A DNA stretch of 64,000 bases from CAVYXZ01 sp965223835 (GCA_965223835.1 OZ245023.1:521461-585460), one strand, 5' to 3'; shown: positions 1-9,205, numbered from the stretch's first letter. Made by a program: numbers and translations. Notes: generated by a model not told the origin, from the letters alone.

Positions 1-749
1 TCGCGCTGATCGTGAACACGCCCATTGAGCCGGTCCAGAAAGCGCAGCCGCAACCACACCTGATCGCTGCGATTACCCGGGTTAATCGGAGCGACAACGC
101 CGTTGCCGGATGTATTCACCCAGGGATTGGGGCGGGGGAGTTCGACGTTGATGCGGTTGTCCGGTGCTAAAACCTGCTCAAACACCAGCGTTGTGGTCAC
201 GGGCCGGTTAATCGTTTGCCATGTGACACCAATTCGAGCGGTTCCATCCAGCAGTTCGTGGCGGGGGATCGTTGTTGTGCTAGCGGTGAAGCGGGTGATC
301 GTCGGCACAAAACCCGCATCCGAGCCGGGATCGCCGGTGTTGCCGATGGGCAGGGTGATTCGACGTTCGCTATAGACGCGCTGGCTGAATACATCGCGCA
401 GGACGACACGCAGCACGATTTCGTTGACACCTGTCGGGGGTTCAATCGGAGCCGCGATGCCAGCGCCCGACGATGACACCCAGGGAAACAGGCGCGGGAG
501 TTCGACATTGATCGCGCTGCCATCAGGCAAGACCGGCTCAAAAACCAGGTTGGCAGTCAATGGTCGGTTGATCGCTTGCCACGTCACCGGCAGCCGCACC
601 AACCGCTGGCGCAAGGTGGCGCGATTGACCACCGTGACCGCCGTCGAAAAGTCAATAATCGCCGGACTCTTATTCTGAGAGAGCGGGGCGGCCTGCGCGT
701 TCCCAACAATGAATGACAATAGCACCGCAAGTATGATGAGTTGGCGCAT
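1..749 (-). CDS. Secreted two-repeat protein, 3' end beyond window
   Basis: An open frame runs from ATG at 749 down to the left edge with no stop, so at least 249 residues are present and the C-terminus is missing. GAGGGAAG lies just upstream as a ribosome site. The N-terminus (MRQLIILAVLLSFIVGNAQA) is a typical signal peptide. Two similar units of about 90-110 residues follow. Both contain VTWQ(A/T)INRP, a stretch LVFE-VL, then INVELPR-PWV, then APIEP or APINP. I do not recognise the family; the repeats look like extracellular beta-sandwich modules. It is divergent from the lipid kinase at 948. The frame and repeats are seen; secretion is inferred. Confidence 0.75.
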   Translation of the reverse strand, partial: MRQLIILAVLLSFIVGNAQAAPLSQNKSPAIIDFSTAVTVVNRATLRQRLVRLPVTWQAINRPLTANLVFEPVLPDGSAINVELPRLFPWVSSSGAGIAAPIEPPTGVNEIVLRVVLRDVFSQRVYSERRITLPIGNTGDPGSDAGFVPTITRFTASTTTIPRHELLDGTARIGVTWQTINRPVTTTLVFEQVLAPDNRINVELPRPNPWVNTSGNGVVAPINPGNRSDQVWLRLRFLDRLNGRVHDQR

Positions 750-947
750 TATAACTTCCCTCAAGGTGGTGATCTTATGCCTTAAATGTAGTCGATTCAG
801 TCGATTCTTACTGGACGGCCAGATGACGACTGACTGACGCTAGAATCGTGGACAGGTTTGATTTTGCTAATAAATCACGCCAATTGCCTCTGGGCAAGGG
901 CGGTTTTTACGCCATAATGTCGCCATACGAGATTAGGAAACCCTCAT

Positions 948-1832
948 ATGGCTTATCAGAATGTGAAAATCATCATCAATCCGGCGGCTGGTCGAGATGA
1001 GCCGATCCTCAATACGCTGGAAACGGTGTTCCGCGACCATGATCTACAATGGCGTGTGGATATTACGCATGATCTGGGTGATGGCAAGCGGCTGGCCCAG
1101 GCTGCGATTCAGGACGGTTGTGATCTGATCGCAGCCTATGGCGGTGATGGCACATTGATGGATGTCGCCAATGGGGTGGTGGGCAGTGATGTGCCATTGG
1201 CGTTGCTGCCGGGCGGCACGGGCAATGCACTTATCGCAAAACTGGGCATTCCGGGGACGCTCAAGGACGCGGCGCAGCTTATCGTTGAAGCGGGGCGTGA
1301 GCAGACGATTGATGTCGGTTATGTCGAAGAGGCCGACTGGTACTTTTTACTGCGGATGGATTTCGGTATCGCCGGCGAGATGTTTCAAAAGGCCACCCGT
1401 GAACAAAAAGATCAGTACGGGATTGCCGCCTACGTCATTTCAGCCATCGAAAGCTGGCGTGACAAACAGGAAGTTCACTACCAACTGACGATTGATGGTG
1501 AAACCATTGCAGCCGAGGGGATGGTCTGTTTGATCGCCAACATGGGGAGCATCCTGGGTGATCTTGATCTCAGCTTTGCGCCGGTTGCGCAGACGGATGA
1601 TGGCTTGCTGGATGTTTATGTGGTCAAGAAAAATGTGGCGTCACTGAATACAATCGCCTCGCTGGTATTTAATCAACAGGTGTTTGCCGAGGTCTTGCAG
1701 CACTGGCGCGGTGAATCCATTCGAGTTGAAACTGACCCACTCCAGCAGGCAGGGGTAGATGGCGATGATTTTCTGCCCACGCCGCTGACCTGTCGGGCGA
1801 TTCGTGCTGGGTTAAAGGTGCTCGTGCCCTGA
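948..1832 (+). CDS. Diacylglycerol kinase / YegS-type lipid kinase
   Basis: 294 residues, the usual length for the DAGK catalytic family (YegS/BmrU/DgkB type), which phosphorylates lipid alcohols such as diacylglycerol with ATP at the inner membrane face. The nucleotide-binding GGDGT motif is at residues 65-69 and the second glycine motif PGGTGN at 88-93, after the N-terminal KIIINPAAG strand. No transmembrane segment is evident, as expected for soluble membrane-associated members. The start ATG has only a weak ribosome site (AGGAAACC). It stands alone, divergent from the secreted gene at 749 and convergent with acylphosphatase. The exact lipid substrate cannot be read from sequence. Confidence 0.9.
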   Translation: MAYQNVKIIINPAAGRDEPILNTLETVFRDHDLQWRVDITHDLGDGKRLAQAAIQDGCDLIAAYGGDGTLMDVANGVVGSDVPLALLPGGTGNALIAKLGIPGTLKDAAQLIVEAGREQTIDVGYVEEADWYFLLRMDFGIAGEMFQKATREQKDQYGIAAYVISAIESWRDKQEVHYQLTIDGETIAAEGMVCLIANMGSILGDLDLSFAPVAQTDDGLLDVYVVKKNVASLNTIASLVFNQQVFAEVLQHWRGESIRVETDPLQQAGVDGDDFLPTPLTCRAIRAGLKVLVP

Positions 1833-1859
1833 AATAACACATTATGGATAACTGGATGT

Positions 1860-2132
1860 CTACTGAATGGTAAAGGAGTCAAACGAGTCAGTCGCCGTTT
1901 GCCATTCAATGTCCACAGCGGTGACATGGGCCGCCGGGGAGCCAGTCCGCAGGAATTGCACGAATTCGTTCAGTGTAACCTGATCGCCCACCGCCACCAC
2001 TTCGACCGTGCCGTCGGGTTGATTGCGCACCCAGCCGACGAGCTTCAATTGTTGGGCCATGAGACGCGTGTAGTAGCGAAAACTGACACCCTGGACCCGA
2101 CCGTGAATAATGGCATGAAGTTGCTTTTGCAT
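1860..2132 (-). CDS. acyP: Acylphosphatase
   Basis: 90 residues, full length for acylphosphatase, a small cytosolic enzyme hydrolysing acyl phosphates such as carbamoyl phosphate or 1,3-bisphosphoglycerate. The signature GRVQGVSFRYYT (residues 11-22) carries the phosphate-binding arginine, and GWVRNQPDGTVEVVAVG supplies the catalytic asparagine. The gene starts 14 bases after the glycosyltransferase stop, so it is probably the last gene of the TIR/SH3/GT2 transcript. A small housekeeping gene joined to such a transcript may be accidental. Confidence 0.93.
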   Translation of the reverse strand: MQKQLHAIIHGRVQGVSFRYYTRLMAQQLKLVGWVRNQPDGTVEVVAVGDQVTLNEFVQFLRTGSPAAHVTAVDIEWQTATDSFDSFTIQ

Positions 2133-2146
2133 GGAATTAGATTCTG

Positions 2147-3673
2147 TTAATTTCGATTATGAATGTTAGTTTTTTCAACCTGATATAGCACAAAAGGGCT
2201 AACCACCAGAGGAATCAACCAGGGCCAATTGAAAACTAAGCTAACAGGATTATTAAGACTACCGAGGAGTACGACAGAAACTAATAATATCAGAAAACCG
2301 TTGCTTTGAATGAAGAAATAAATGGTATCTGGAGATCTATGTTTTGGGGTAACTTCAAACCGAAAATTCTTGTTGGTTATACGATTGATTATAGCCTGGA
2401 CTGTTGGTGATATTAGCCCAAATGCCACACAAGCGGCAGTAAAAGAAGATTTGATGTATGTAAACAGGTTTATGCCGCAAGATTTGACCTGTGGCAAGGG
2501 GGTGATGATGAGATATAGGATATAGATTGTAAAAATGAGAAACGTAGCGAAAACTTGAGGACTCTGGTATCCGCCATAAATTGTCAGATATTTCAGAACT
2601 CCTATTAGCTCAGACCATGTTGTTGATGATGTCCACAAGATTAAGAACATTATGAGAGTACTGGGAATCCATAACAAATGTAGAAATGCATGAAGAAACA
2701 GCTGGTATTGAAGCAACAGCGAAACATTAAGCCAGGAATGTTGCAACAATTGTAAGTCGTTACGAACCCAGCGCCGCATTCGTTGTTTCATTGAATGGAG
2801 GTCGACAGGTGATATTTCGTAAGTTTCGACATCTACTATCTTGCACTTCCAGTTGTTCGCGATAAGATTTAAAGCTGTAGCATGATCCTCACTAATGAAA
2901 CGCTCATCAAAGCCACCGACATCTTGTATAGCTTCAGTACGGCATAGATTATTATGTCCGTTTGAAAGTGTTGTTTCGAGTCGGTTGTTCAAACGAGACG
3001 ATGATTCATTAGCAATTCGAAGTTGGATTGCCATCGCTTTTTGTAACTCGTTGACCGGTTGCCAAATCTGACTTCGGCTTTCAAACAATGCAATTTGCTG
3101 ATTGTGAGGGTGTTCTGCGTAGAGCAGCATACATTCAACAAAGTCAGGAGGGAGAATTGAATCAGCATCGACAATCACAAAATAGTCAAAATGCTGCCCC
3201 CAGTTTAATAACCAATGATTGAGGTTTCCTGCCTTGTATCCTGATCGATTAGGTCTTCGAATAATCTGGTAGCCACTTTGGTCAAGCATCCAGAGGTATG
3301 TTGTTGTTTGGGAGTCGTCAAGGATAAACACCTCTACATTGGGATATGTTTGAGAATCTAATCTCATCACACATTCAGCGATTGCATCGTCGCATGTACA
3401 ATAGAGTAGTGCCACACGAGGTTGAGAAGTGAGTTGCGAAAGCATTGGTGGTATGGTGGGTTGGCGAATTGCAATAAACATGATCATTTGAGTAAATCGG
3501 TCAGCAATCGGAATACCAGTAACTAGAGCATAGATAGTCCAAAGGAGCGTGACAAAAGTAGGGTATGTCGATGCAGTGATATATGTAATCAAGCTGACAT
3601 ATAAAAGGTGAATGACTATTGTTATAACCAGATAACTTGTTGCCCAATTCGCTGAATAGATAAACTTTCTCAT
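2147..3673 (-). CDS. Membrane glycosyltransferase family 2, processive-synthase-like
   Basis: 508 residues with two N-terminal membrane segments (about 12-34 and 38-56), a cytosolic GT2 domain, and about five C-terminal membrane segments. Catalytic marks of the cellulose/hyaluronan-synthase type are visible: ILDDS (117-121), DAD (169-171), SEDHA with the catalytic acid pair at 262-263, and QRMRRW (297-302), which matches the Q-x-x-R-W motif of processive synthases. It probably polymerises a UDP-sugar and exports the chain. No PilZ domain is seen. It lies 15 bases after the SH3 gene. The gene is AT-richer than the glycosyltransferase operon at 5.8-8.8 kb, hinting at separate origin. The sugar is unknown. 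Confidence 0.85.
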   Translation of the reverse strand: MRKFIYSANWATSYLVITIVIHLLYVSLITYITASTYPTFVTLLWTIYALVTGIPIADRFTQMIMFIAIRQPTIPPMLSQLTSQPRVALLYCTCDDAIAECVMRLDSQTYPNVEVFILDDSQTTTYLWMLDQSGYQIIRRPNRSGYKAGNLNHWLLNWGQHFDYFVIVDADSILPPDFVECMLLYAEHPHNQQIALFESRSQIWQPVNELQKAMAIQLRIANESSSRLNNRLETTLSNGHNNLCRTEAIQDVGGFDERFISEDHATALNLIANNWKCKIVDVETYEISPVDLHSMKQRMRRWVRNDLQLLQHSWLNVSLLLQYQLFLHAFLHLLWIPSTLIMFLILWTSSTTWSELIGVLKYLTIYGGYQSPQVFATFLIFTIYILYLIITPLPQVKSCGINLFTYIKSSFTAACVAFGLISPTVQAIINRITNKNFRFEVTPKHRSPDTIYFFIQSNGFLILLVSVVLLGSLNNPVSLVFNWPWLIPLVVSPFVLYQVEKTNIHNRN

Positions 3674-3688
3674 GGAATTATGCTTCAG

Positions 3689-4294
3689 CTAAAAAAACCA
3701 GGGCCGAAACATAATTGTGGGAGTAACTGGGAGCGTGCCATCAAATCTCTGGATGTCACCAAGAAAAACAAATGCCTGTTCAGGGGTTGAAGCTTGACCA
3801 TCAATATCTATGGTGGCCCAATTATTTGTTAGCTCTTGAAGGACGCAAATGATCTCCGCACGAGTATATGTAGTGACATAAACTGATCGAGGACGAGTGT
3901 CAATGTACGCTCTAGTTTGTGGAACACTGACAATATAATCCTTGCAGTTCGGATGCATGACGAATGATCTATCAGGTCGAGTTAAACGACTATAAACGTA
4001 AACTTCTTTTCCTTCAAAAAAAATGCGTCGCCACTGATTATCACCTTCAATGGATTCACCTTCCACAGTTTCAATTACAGTTACTGATTGGCCTGGTGAG
4101 AAAGTAGTCAGCACATTGCATCGCGTTTCAGGACATAATCTTGCATTCGCATTTTGATTGGCAGTAATGATGTGGGGAGATGGGCGAGATTCAAGAGATT
4201 GAGCAACTACCGAATTGAGAATTACTATTGTGCCAAAATTCATCAAAATCATTATAGATAGAAAAAGTAATAATTTACGCTTGTTACCAAACAT
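3689..4294 (-). CDS. Secreted protein with bacterial SH3-like domain
   Basis: 201 residues. The N-terminus is a signal peptide or anchor (residues 1-32, KRKLLLFLSIMILMNFGTIV). Residues about 42-105 fit a bacterial SH3 fold: ANARLCPETRCNVLTTFSPG, then VTVIETVEG, then QWRRIFFEGKEVYVYS. Such domains usually bind peptidoglycan or other cell-surface partners. The C-terminal 90 residues are not recognised and contain conserved-looking cysteines (NCKDY, EIICVLQ). GGAAG precedes the ATG. It sits between the TIR and GT2 genes with gaps of 22 and 15 bases, so it is probably cotranscribed and acts outside the membrane. Confidence 0.72.
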   Translation of the reverse strand: MFGNKRKLLLFLSIMILMNFGTIVILNSVVAQSLESRPSPHIITANQNANARLCPETRCNVLTTFSPGQSVTVIETVEGESIEGDNQWRRIFFEGKEVYVYSRLTRPDRSFVMHPNCKDYIVSVPQTRAYIDTRPRSVYVTTYTRAEIICVLQELTNNWATIDIDGQASTPEQAFVFLGDIQRFDGTLPVTPTIMFRPWFF

Positions 4295-4316
4295 ACCGCT
4301 TCCTCAGATATCAAAC

Positions 4317-5573
4317 TTAATCCAAATGTAGTTCTGCCACATCAATCGAGGTTGTAGGATAAAGTGTATAATCAGCATCAATGAAAAATGAAATCAAATC
4401 TAGCTGTTCCACTTGAATTCCTTGAAATTCAGAGAATGGTATGCGAACTGCTTGCCATTGTGTCGAAATAGTCTTTTGCTCGCTGACAATGTAGTCGGCA
4501 ATACTAAATATACGAGATTCAACCTGGAGGTTATCCTTCAAGCTCAGGCCTACAATCTCATTGCCTAATTCACCACGTATTTTAAACACCAACTCCTCCA
4601 CAAGCGGATTACTTACCCCGGTCAAGTTTCCTAAAATAATTCCTGCATCACATCGCGTAATTTCATCAATGCATTGCAGTTGAAGTTTGAAATGCAGAAA
4701 CTGATCAACATTTGGCGGGGGATTGTTACCTGCCATCCGAATATCTAATGCTTGAGCGTTTGAGCCATAAGATGCGATCGTCGGTAAATGATTACCATAG
4801 CTTACAAGTTCAGGGGCTAAAATGCGAACAGGGTTGGACACAAAATAGAAGGAATACGTCGCAAATGTCAGAATAGCGATTAACATCAGCGGAACAAAGA
4901 AATACGCAACAGTTCGCCAGGGCCATCGCACAGGTCGGATCCATTCGTTTATTGCCAGCATCATGAGGATAATGATAGTGTTTACGGCAACAACAAATCC
5001 CAATTGTAAGTCGGCGTTAGGAACAACCAGCCGTGATAGTAGTAACAAGATTGGCAGCATGAAAACCAGGATAAAGAGACTCCACTGAGGTAAATCTCTG
5101 TTGAATTCTTTTTTGAGGTGATTTACAAGCTTGTCCGCCCCAATAAGTTCGACCTCATCGGAGAGGACGATTCTTAGGGCCTGTTTTTGAGTTAATGGCT
5201 CCAATTCATTGAGCGCCTGAGCGGTTGCGGGGGGCATTGGTGCGTGATTGATAACGATTGGGATAATGGGAATATCATTTGCTAATGCTGTCTGTATTTC
5301 TATTCGGACAAAATCAGGCTCGGAACCTTTGGTGCGTTCTTGCAAGATCGGAAGCCAATTATCGCCAATTAGTGCTAAGAACACATCACAGGTTTTGACA
5401 GATCGCTCAATTGCTTGCTGAAAATCTTCGCCTGGTCGAATTGCATGAGTATCTTTAAATATGTTTTCGGGATTAAAGTGATCTCTCAAGTAATTATATA
5501 AATGTTCAGCAAAGTCTCCAGAATCAGTGCGACGGTAATTGATAAAAATGTGTAACTTGGGTCTACGAGCCAT
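4317..5573 (-). CDS. TIR-domain protein with three membrane segments
   Basis: 418 residues from the ATG at 5573, preceded by AAAGG; an upstream in-frame extension lacks a ribosome site. Residues about 7-110 form a TIR domain: HIFINYRRTDSGDFAEHLY, then a BB-loop-like region, then CDVFLALIGDNW, then FVRIEI with Glu92 at the position of the NADase glutamate of bacterial TIRs. Membrane segments follow at about 165-184, 191-209 and 222-245. The remaining 170 residues look like an extracellular beta-rich domain of unknown function. This is first in a minus-strand operon with SH3 and GT2 genes. An NAD-cleaving or signalling role is inferred from the family, not shown. Confidence 0.85.
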   Translation of the reverse strand: MARRPKLHIFINYRRTDSGDFAEHLYNYLRDHFNPENIFKDTHAIRPGEDFQQAIERSVKTCDVFLALIGDNWLPILQERTKGSEPDFVRIEIQTALANDIPIIPIVINHAPMPPATAQALNELEPLTQKQALRIVLSDEVELIGADKLVNHLKKEFNRDLPQWSLFILVFMLPILLLLSRLVVPNADLQLGFVVAVNTIIILMMLAINEWIRPVRWPWRTVAYFFVPLMLIAILTFATYSFYFVSNPVRILAPELVSYGNHLPTIASYGSNAQALDIRMAGNNPPPNVDQFLHFKLQLQCIDEITRCDAGIILGNLTGVSNPLVEELVFKIRGELGNEIVGLSLKDNLQVESRIFSIADYIVSEQKTISTQWQAVRIPFSEFQGIQVEQLDLISFFIDADYTLYPTTSIDVAELHLD

Positions 5574-5761
5574 TAAGTGGACCTTTGGATACAAACTTGA
5601 ATAATTATTATTGCAAACTAAATATACCATATAGAAACTACTATATCCTATTTCAATTTGATTTCTTATTACCAAGCAAGTGCATTTTTTAGAATAGCAT
5701 ATTGCGGCGCGGGTGCGTACAATATTGCGGGGAGGCAGTCACACAGAACACAGGGGGTATT
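5574..5761. promoter_or_regulatory. AT-rich divergent intergenic region
   Basis: This 188-base stretch separates the minus-strand TIR operon from the plus-strand glycosyltransferase operon and must hold promoters for both. It is strongly AT-rich, with overlapping TATA-like strings around 5625-5650 on both strands. No single -35/-10 pair stands out. Confidence 0.4.
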
Positions 5762-6622
5762 TTGGCCCAGACGGTATCCGTTGTTATCCCGGCCTATAAC
5801 GAAGAAGAAAATATCGGCGACGTGCTGGAGCAGCTCCAATCCATGCACCAGATTAATGAAATCCTGGTGGTGGATGATGCTTCAGACGACCAAACGGCCA
5901 GCATTGCCACCGATTATGAGAAGGTGCGGCTCGTGCAGCATCCCTATAATATGGGCAATGGCGCGGCCATTAAATCCGGGGTACGGCAGGCGCGGGGCGA
6001 TATAATTGTGCTGATGGACTCCGACGGGCAGCATCCGCCAAAAGAACTGCCGCGATTGCTGAGTTACATGGACCATTATGATATGGTTGTTGGTGCCCGC
6101 ACGATGGCAACCCAGGCAACCATTGGCCGCCGAATCGCCAACACAGTGTTTAACTGGTACGCAACCTACATCGTTAGCCACCGGGTTGAAGACCTGACCT
6201 CGGGTTTTCGCGTTTTAAAAGCCAGCATCGCTCGTAATTTTGTTTACCTGCTGCCCAACGGATTTTCCTACCCAACGACCCTGACCATTGCCTTTTTTCG
6301 CGCCGGTTATGCGGTGAAATATTGTACATTTGATGCTGAACAACGCGCCGGGCAGAGTAGCATTCGGCCCCTGAAAGACGGCTTCCGCTTTTTGCTGACG
6401 CTGACACGTCTCGCCGTGTTGTTTGTGCCGCTGAAGATTTTCTTGCCAGTGAGCGCTTTTTTGACCATCTCCGGCCTTGGCTATGTGATCTCGCAACTGG
6501 TGCTTGACCGGCGGTTCAGCGGCTTTGGCGGGCTGGTGGCGACGATTGGTATCTTCATCTTCATGATGGGCCTCATCTCGGAACAGATCGCGCTGCTGCG
6601 GCTGGTGAACAGCGACCGATGA
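5762..6622 (+). CDS. Glycosyltransferase family 2, dolichol-phosphate-mannose-synthase-like
   Basis: About 286 residues from the TTG at 5762, chosen because CAGGGGGT lies immediately upstream; another in-frame TTG at 5702 would add 20 residues. The GT-A domain shows VVIPAYNEEENIGDVL, then VVDDASDDQT, then MDSDGQHPP (the DxD metal site). C-terminal hydrophobic segments (LKIFLPVSAFLTISGLGYVI and LVATIGIFIFMMGLIS) anchor it in the membrane. Family members transfer a sugar from a nucleotide to a polyprenyl phosphate. Its stop overlaps the next start (ATGA at 6619-6622), so it is translationally coupled to the GT4 gene. A role in surface glycan synthesis is inferred. Confidence 0.85.
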   Translation: MAQTVSVVIPAYNEEENIGDVLEQLQSMHQINEILVVDDASDDQTASIATDYEKVRLVQHPYNMGNGAAIKSGVRQARGDIIVLMDSDGQHPPKELPRLLSYMDHYDMVVGARTMATQATIGRRIANTVFNWYATYIVSHRVEDLTSGFRVLKASIARNFVYLLPNGFSYPTTLTIAFFRAGYAVKYCTFDAEQRAGQSSIRPLKDGFRFLLTLTRLAVLFVPLKIFLPVSAFLTISGLGYVISQLVLDRRFSGFGGLVATIGIFIFMMGLISEQIALLRLVNSDR

Positions 6623-7785
6623 ATTACGATATTTGCATGGTTGTTCATGATGATGTGCTTCATGACAGCCGCATCTGGCGGGAGGCGCGGAGCCTGGATG
6701 CTGCTGGCTGGCGTGTCGTTGTTGTGTGCATCTCGTTGGGCACGAAACGGTTGCCCGCGGTTCAGCCCGTTGATGGCTTCACCATTTGGCGCGTGTCGCC
6801 CGGCATCTTTCGCAATCAATCAACGGTCAAAACGACCCGAAAGCTCATCCAATTATTACTGGCATTGCCCATCGCCTGTTGGCGTATTCGACAGTCTGAG
6901 GCCCGAGTCTTCCATGCCAATGATTTTACCGGGTTGGTGATGGTGGCTTTGGCGGGTATCTGGCGGCGCCCAGTCGTTTACGATTCGCATGAACTTTTTT
7001 TTGACCGGGCGTTTCGGGGTATCCCACGCTGGATCATTTTGCTCCTCAACAGCTTGCGACCATTGGAGAAATTTCTTGCGCAACGGTCCGCCGCTTTTCT
7101 GGCAACATCGGAGAGTCATGCTGATCGATTAGTCGAAAACCTCGATATGCCACGTCCGATTATTGTACGCAATGCAGTTGACCTGAGACGATTGGGCGAA
7201 TGTGCCGCTGCCTATCCACAGACAGGTCAGCGGTTGGTGGCCCACAGCGGCAGCCTGCTGGATGGTCGGCACCTGCCCGAACTGGTCGAAGCGCTAAAAT
7301 TTTTGCCCGATGACGTGGCGCTGGTCTTGATGGGGCAGGGCGTACTCCGAGGGCGCTTGCAACACCTGGCAGAATCGTTGCAAGTCGCTGATCGGTTACA
7401 TTTCATCCCGGCGGTGCAGCCCGATGATGTGGCGCCGACACTGGCTCAGGCGGCTGTCGCCGTTGTATTGATTACTGGGGATAGTTTGAGTTATCAATTC
7501 TCGCTGCCTAATAAATTCTTTGAGGCAGTTGCTGCCGGGCTGCCGCTTGTCGTCAGTAGCATACCCGAACTGGCGCATATGGTTGAGCAATACGACATCG
7601 GCCTCATTTGTGATCCGACCAACCCGGCAGACATCGCTGAGAAAATAATGATTCTGTTACAGCCAGAGCACCTGACACAGTATCGGGCGAATGTTGAAAA
7701 GGCACGGGCTGAACTCAACTGGGAGCAGGAAGAGCAAAAACTGATTGAAGTGTATCGTCCGCTATTTGAGCAAAGCCACGCATAA
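6619..7785 (+). CDS. Glycosyltransferase family 4 (GT-B)
   Basis: 388 residues, standard for family 4 retaining glycosyltransferases. The N-terminal Rossmann half begins with ICMVVHDDVLHDSRIWREA, a form seen in Chloroflexota and archaeal surface-glycan enzymes. The C-terminal half holds VAHSGSLLDGRHLPELVEAL and the donor-binding region SLPNKFFEAVAAGLPLVVSS, where the F-E-x7-P-x-V pattern is the family's nucleotide-sugar site. It overlaps the preceding GT2 gene by ATGA and is followed 2 bases later by the DUF354 gene. Likely part of one polysaccharide or glycolipid pathway; the sugar is not predictable. Confidence 0.88.
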   Translation: MNYDICMVVHDDVLHDSRIWREARSLDAAGWRVVVVCISLGTKRLPAVQPVDGFTIWRVSPGIFRNQSTVKTTRKLIQLLLALPIACWRIRQSEARVFHANDFTGLVMVALAGIWRRPVVYDSHELFFDRAFRGIPRWIILLLNSLRPLEKFLAQRSAAFLATSESHADRLVENLDMPRPIIVRNAVDLRRLGECAAAYPQTGQRLVAHSGSLLDGRHLPELVEALKFLPDDVALVLMGQGVLRGRLQHLAESLQVADRLHFIPAVQPDDVAPTLAQAAVAVVLITGDSLSYQFSLPNKFFEAVAAGLPLVVSSIPELAHMVEQYDIGLICDPTNPADIAEKIMILLQPEHLTQYRANVEKARAELNWEQEEQKLIEVYRPLFEQSHA

Positions 7786-7787
7786 AT

Positions 7788-8840
7788 ATGGGTCGGATTC
7801 TATTTGATGTCGGGCATCCGGCGCATGTACACCTCTTTCGACCCCTAGCCAGTGAATTGGCCGCGAAGGGCCATGAAGTATTGTTCACGGCGCTGGACCG
7901 CGAAATCATCCTATACCTGCTAGATCAATATGACTTACGTTATCGCGTCACTTATAAGCGGCGCAAAGGCAGGCTGAGCCTAATCGCGGAACTCTTGCTG
8001 CGCACGCTAGCAACCTGGCGCATTGCCCGCCGGTTTGAAGCCGATTTGCTGATGAGTTTTGGCAATCCGACCGTTGGGGTTCCGGCGCGATTGCAGGGTA
8101 AACCGTATATCGCGTTGACTGATACGGAACACGCCACCGAACAACACGCACTGTTCAAACCCTGGGCGACGACGATTGCTACACCCGCTGTGTTTAGGCG
8201 TGATCTGGGGCCAAAGCAAATACGCTACAGCGGTTATCATGAACTGGCGTACCTACATCCCGATCACTTTACGCCGGACCCGAAGATTCTGGCTTCGCTA
8301 GAGCTTCAACTGGATGATCCATTCTTTATCGTGCGGTTTGTCGCCTGGCGTGCTACCCATGATGTAGGTCACCATGGCTTCACGTTGGCGCATAAGCGTC
8401 AGCTTATCCAGGCTCTTGCTGAACATGGTCGTGTCTTTCTGTCGGTTGAAGATGAAGTTGACCCCGAATTTGCTGACTACTTAACACAGTTTCCCCCTGA
8501 GATCATTCATCACTTATTGGCTTATGCCACGCTCTATGTAGGGGAAGGCGCGAGTATGGCCTCAGAAGCGGCGGTGCTGGGAACGCCTTCAGTTTATGTG
8601 AATACGCTGACGATGGGTTATATCGAAGACCTCGAAAAAAACTATGAGTTGTTATTCCGCTTTACCGATGGAGCGGCAGCATTGACGAAGGTCCAAGAAA
8701 TGCTGGCAATGCCCAATCGTGACCAGATCTTTGCCGAGCGCCGTGCCCGGATGCTCGCTGACAAGATCAATGTGACTGGGTGGCTGGTTGACCTCGCTGA
8801 ACAAACATTGCCACAAAAGGTCAGTGATCCACCAGGATAA
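7788..8840 (+). CDS. DUF354 family protein, GT-B/epimerase-like fold
   Basis: 350 residues. The start MGRILFDVGHPAHVHLFRPL is the hallmark of DUF354, a family resembling UDP-GlcNAc 2-epimerases and GT-B transferases. Other conserved pieces are LLMSFGNPTVGVPARLQGKP, YHELAYLHPDHFTPDP, and YVGEGASMASEAAVLGTPSV, the last resembling a nucleotide-sugar binding loop. The start lies 2 bases past the GT4 stop, making this the third gene of the glycan operon. No reaction has been established for the family that I can cite, so a transferase or epimerase role is inference. No terminator hairpin with a T-run is seen after it. Confidence 0.85.
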   Translation: MGRILFDVGHPAHVHLFRPLASELAAKGHEVLFTALDREIILYLLDQYDLRYRVTYKRRKGRLSLIAELLLRTLATWRIARRFEADLLMSFGNPTVGVPARLQGKPYIALTDTEHATEQHALFKPWATTIATPAVFRRDLGPKQIRYSGYHELAYLHPDHFTPDPKILASLELQLDDPFFIVRFVAWRATHDVGHHGFTLAHKRQLIQALAEHGRVFLSVEDEVDPEFADYLTQFPPEIIHHLLAYATLYVGEGASMASEAAVLGTPSVYVNTLTMGYIEDLEKNYELLFRFTDGAAALTKVQEMLAMPNRDQIFAERRARMLADKINVTGWLVDLAEQTLPQKVSDPPG

Positions 8841-8890
8841 ATAAATCTTTTCTCAAGAAGTCTATTGTCAAAAAACCGGTTCGCGTACCG

Positions 8891-9205
8891 TCACTTTGCT
8901 ATTGGCTCCAGCGAGGGGGTGGGATAGTTAGGTGACAGTATCGGTTCGACAGTGAGATCGTGACTGGCGATGAATTGATCGACAAACGGATTCGCAATAA
9001 CCGGCATCGTGAGCGTGGCGTCATCGGTGTAAAGTTCGAAGAAATAAACTCTGATTTGGCAACTCCGCCGGTCGTGCGTTTCAAACAGCACTGTGCCCTG
9101 AACCGACCAGCCGGCATTGATGGCTGCCAATAAGTTATCGCCACCAGCAAACGGTTGCGATTGGGGATTCCAATGAATGGGGGCCACTTCACGAGTTGAC
9201 TTCAT
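8891..9205 (-). CDS. Hypothetical protein, 104 residues
   Basis: The start chosen is ATG at 9205 (MKSTREVAPIHWNP), preceded at 9 bases by GAGG; an in-frame upstream ATG at 9280 has no ribosome site. The protein is soluble with no signal peptide, contains ETHDRRSCQIRVYFFELYTD, and ends in a proline-rich tail (SPNYPTPSLEPIAK). I do not recognise a family. It is a lone gene, convergent with the glycan operon and divergent from the cold-shock gene. Coding-like composition and a good ribosome site support it; function unknown. Confidence 0.6.
   Translation of the reverse strand: MKSTREVAPIHWNPQSQPFAGGDNLLAAINAGWSVQGTVLFETHDRRSCQIRVYFFELYTDDATLTMPVIANPFVDQFIASHDLTVEPILSPNYPTPSLEPIAK

Noticed and set aside
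790..807. Tandem 9-base repeat AGTCGATTC
   Set aside because: Only two units and no link to a known element; likely chance.
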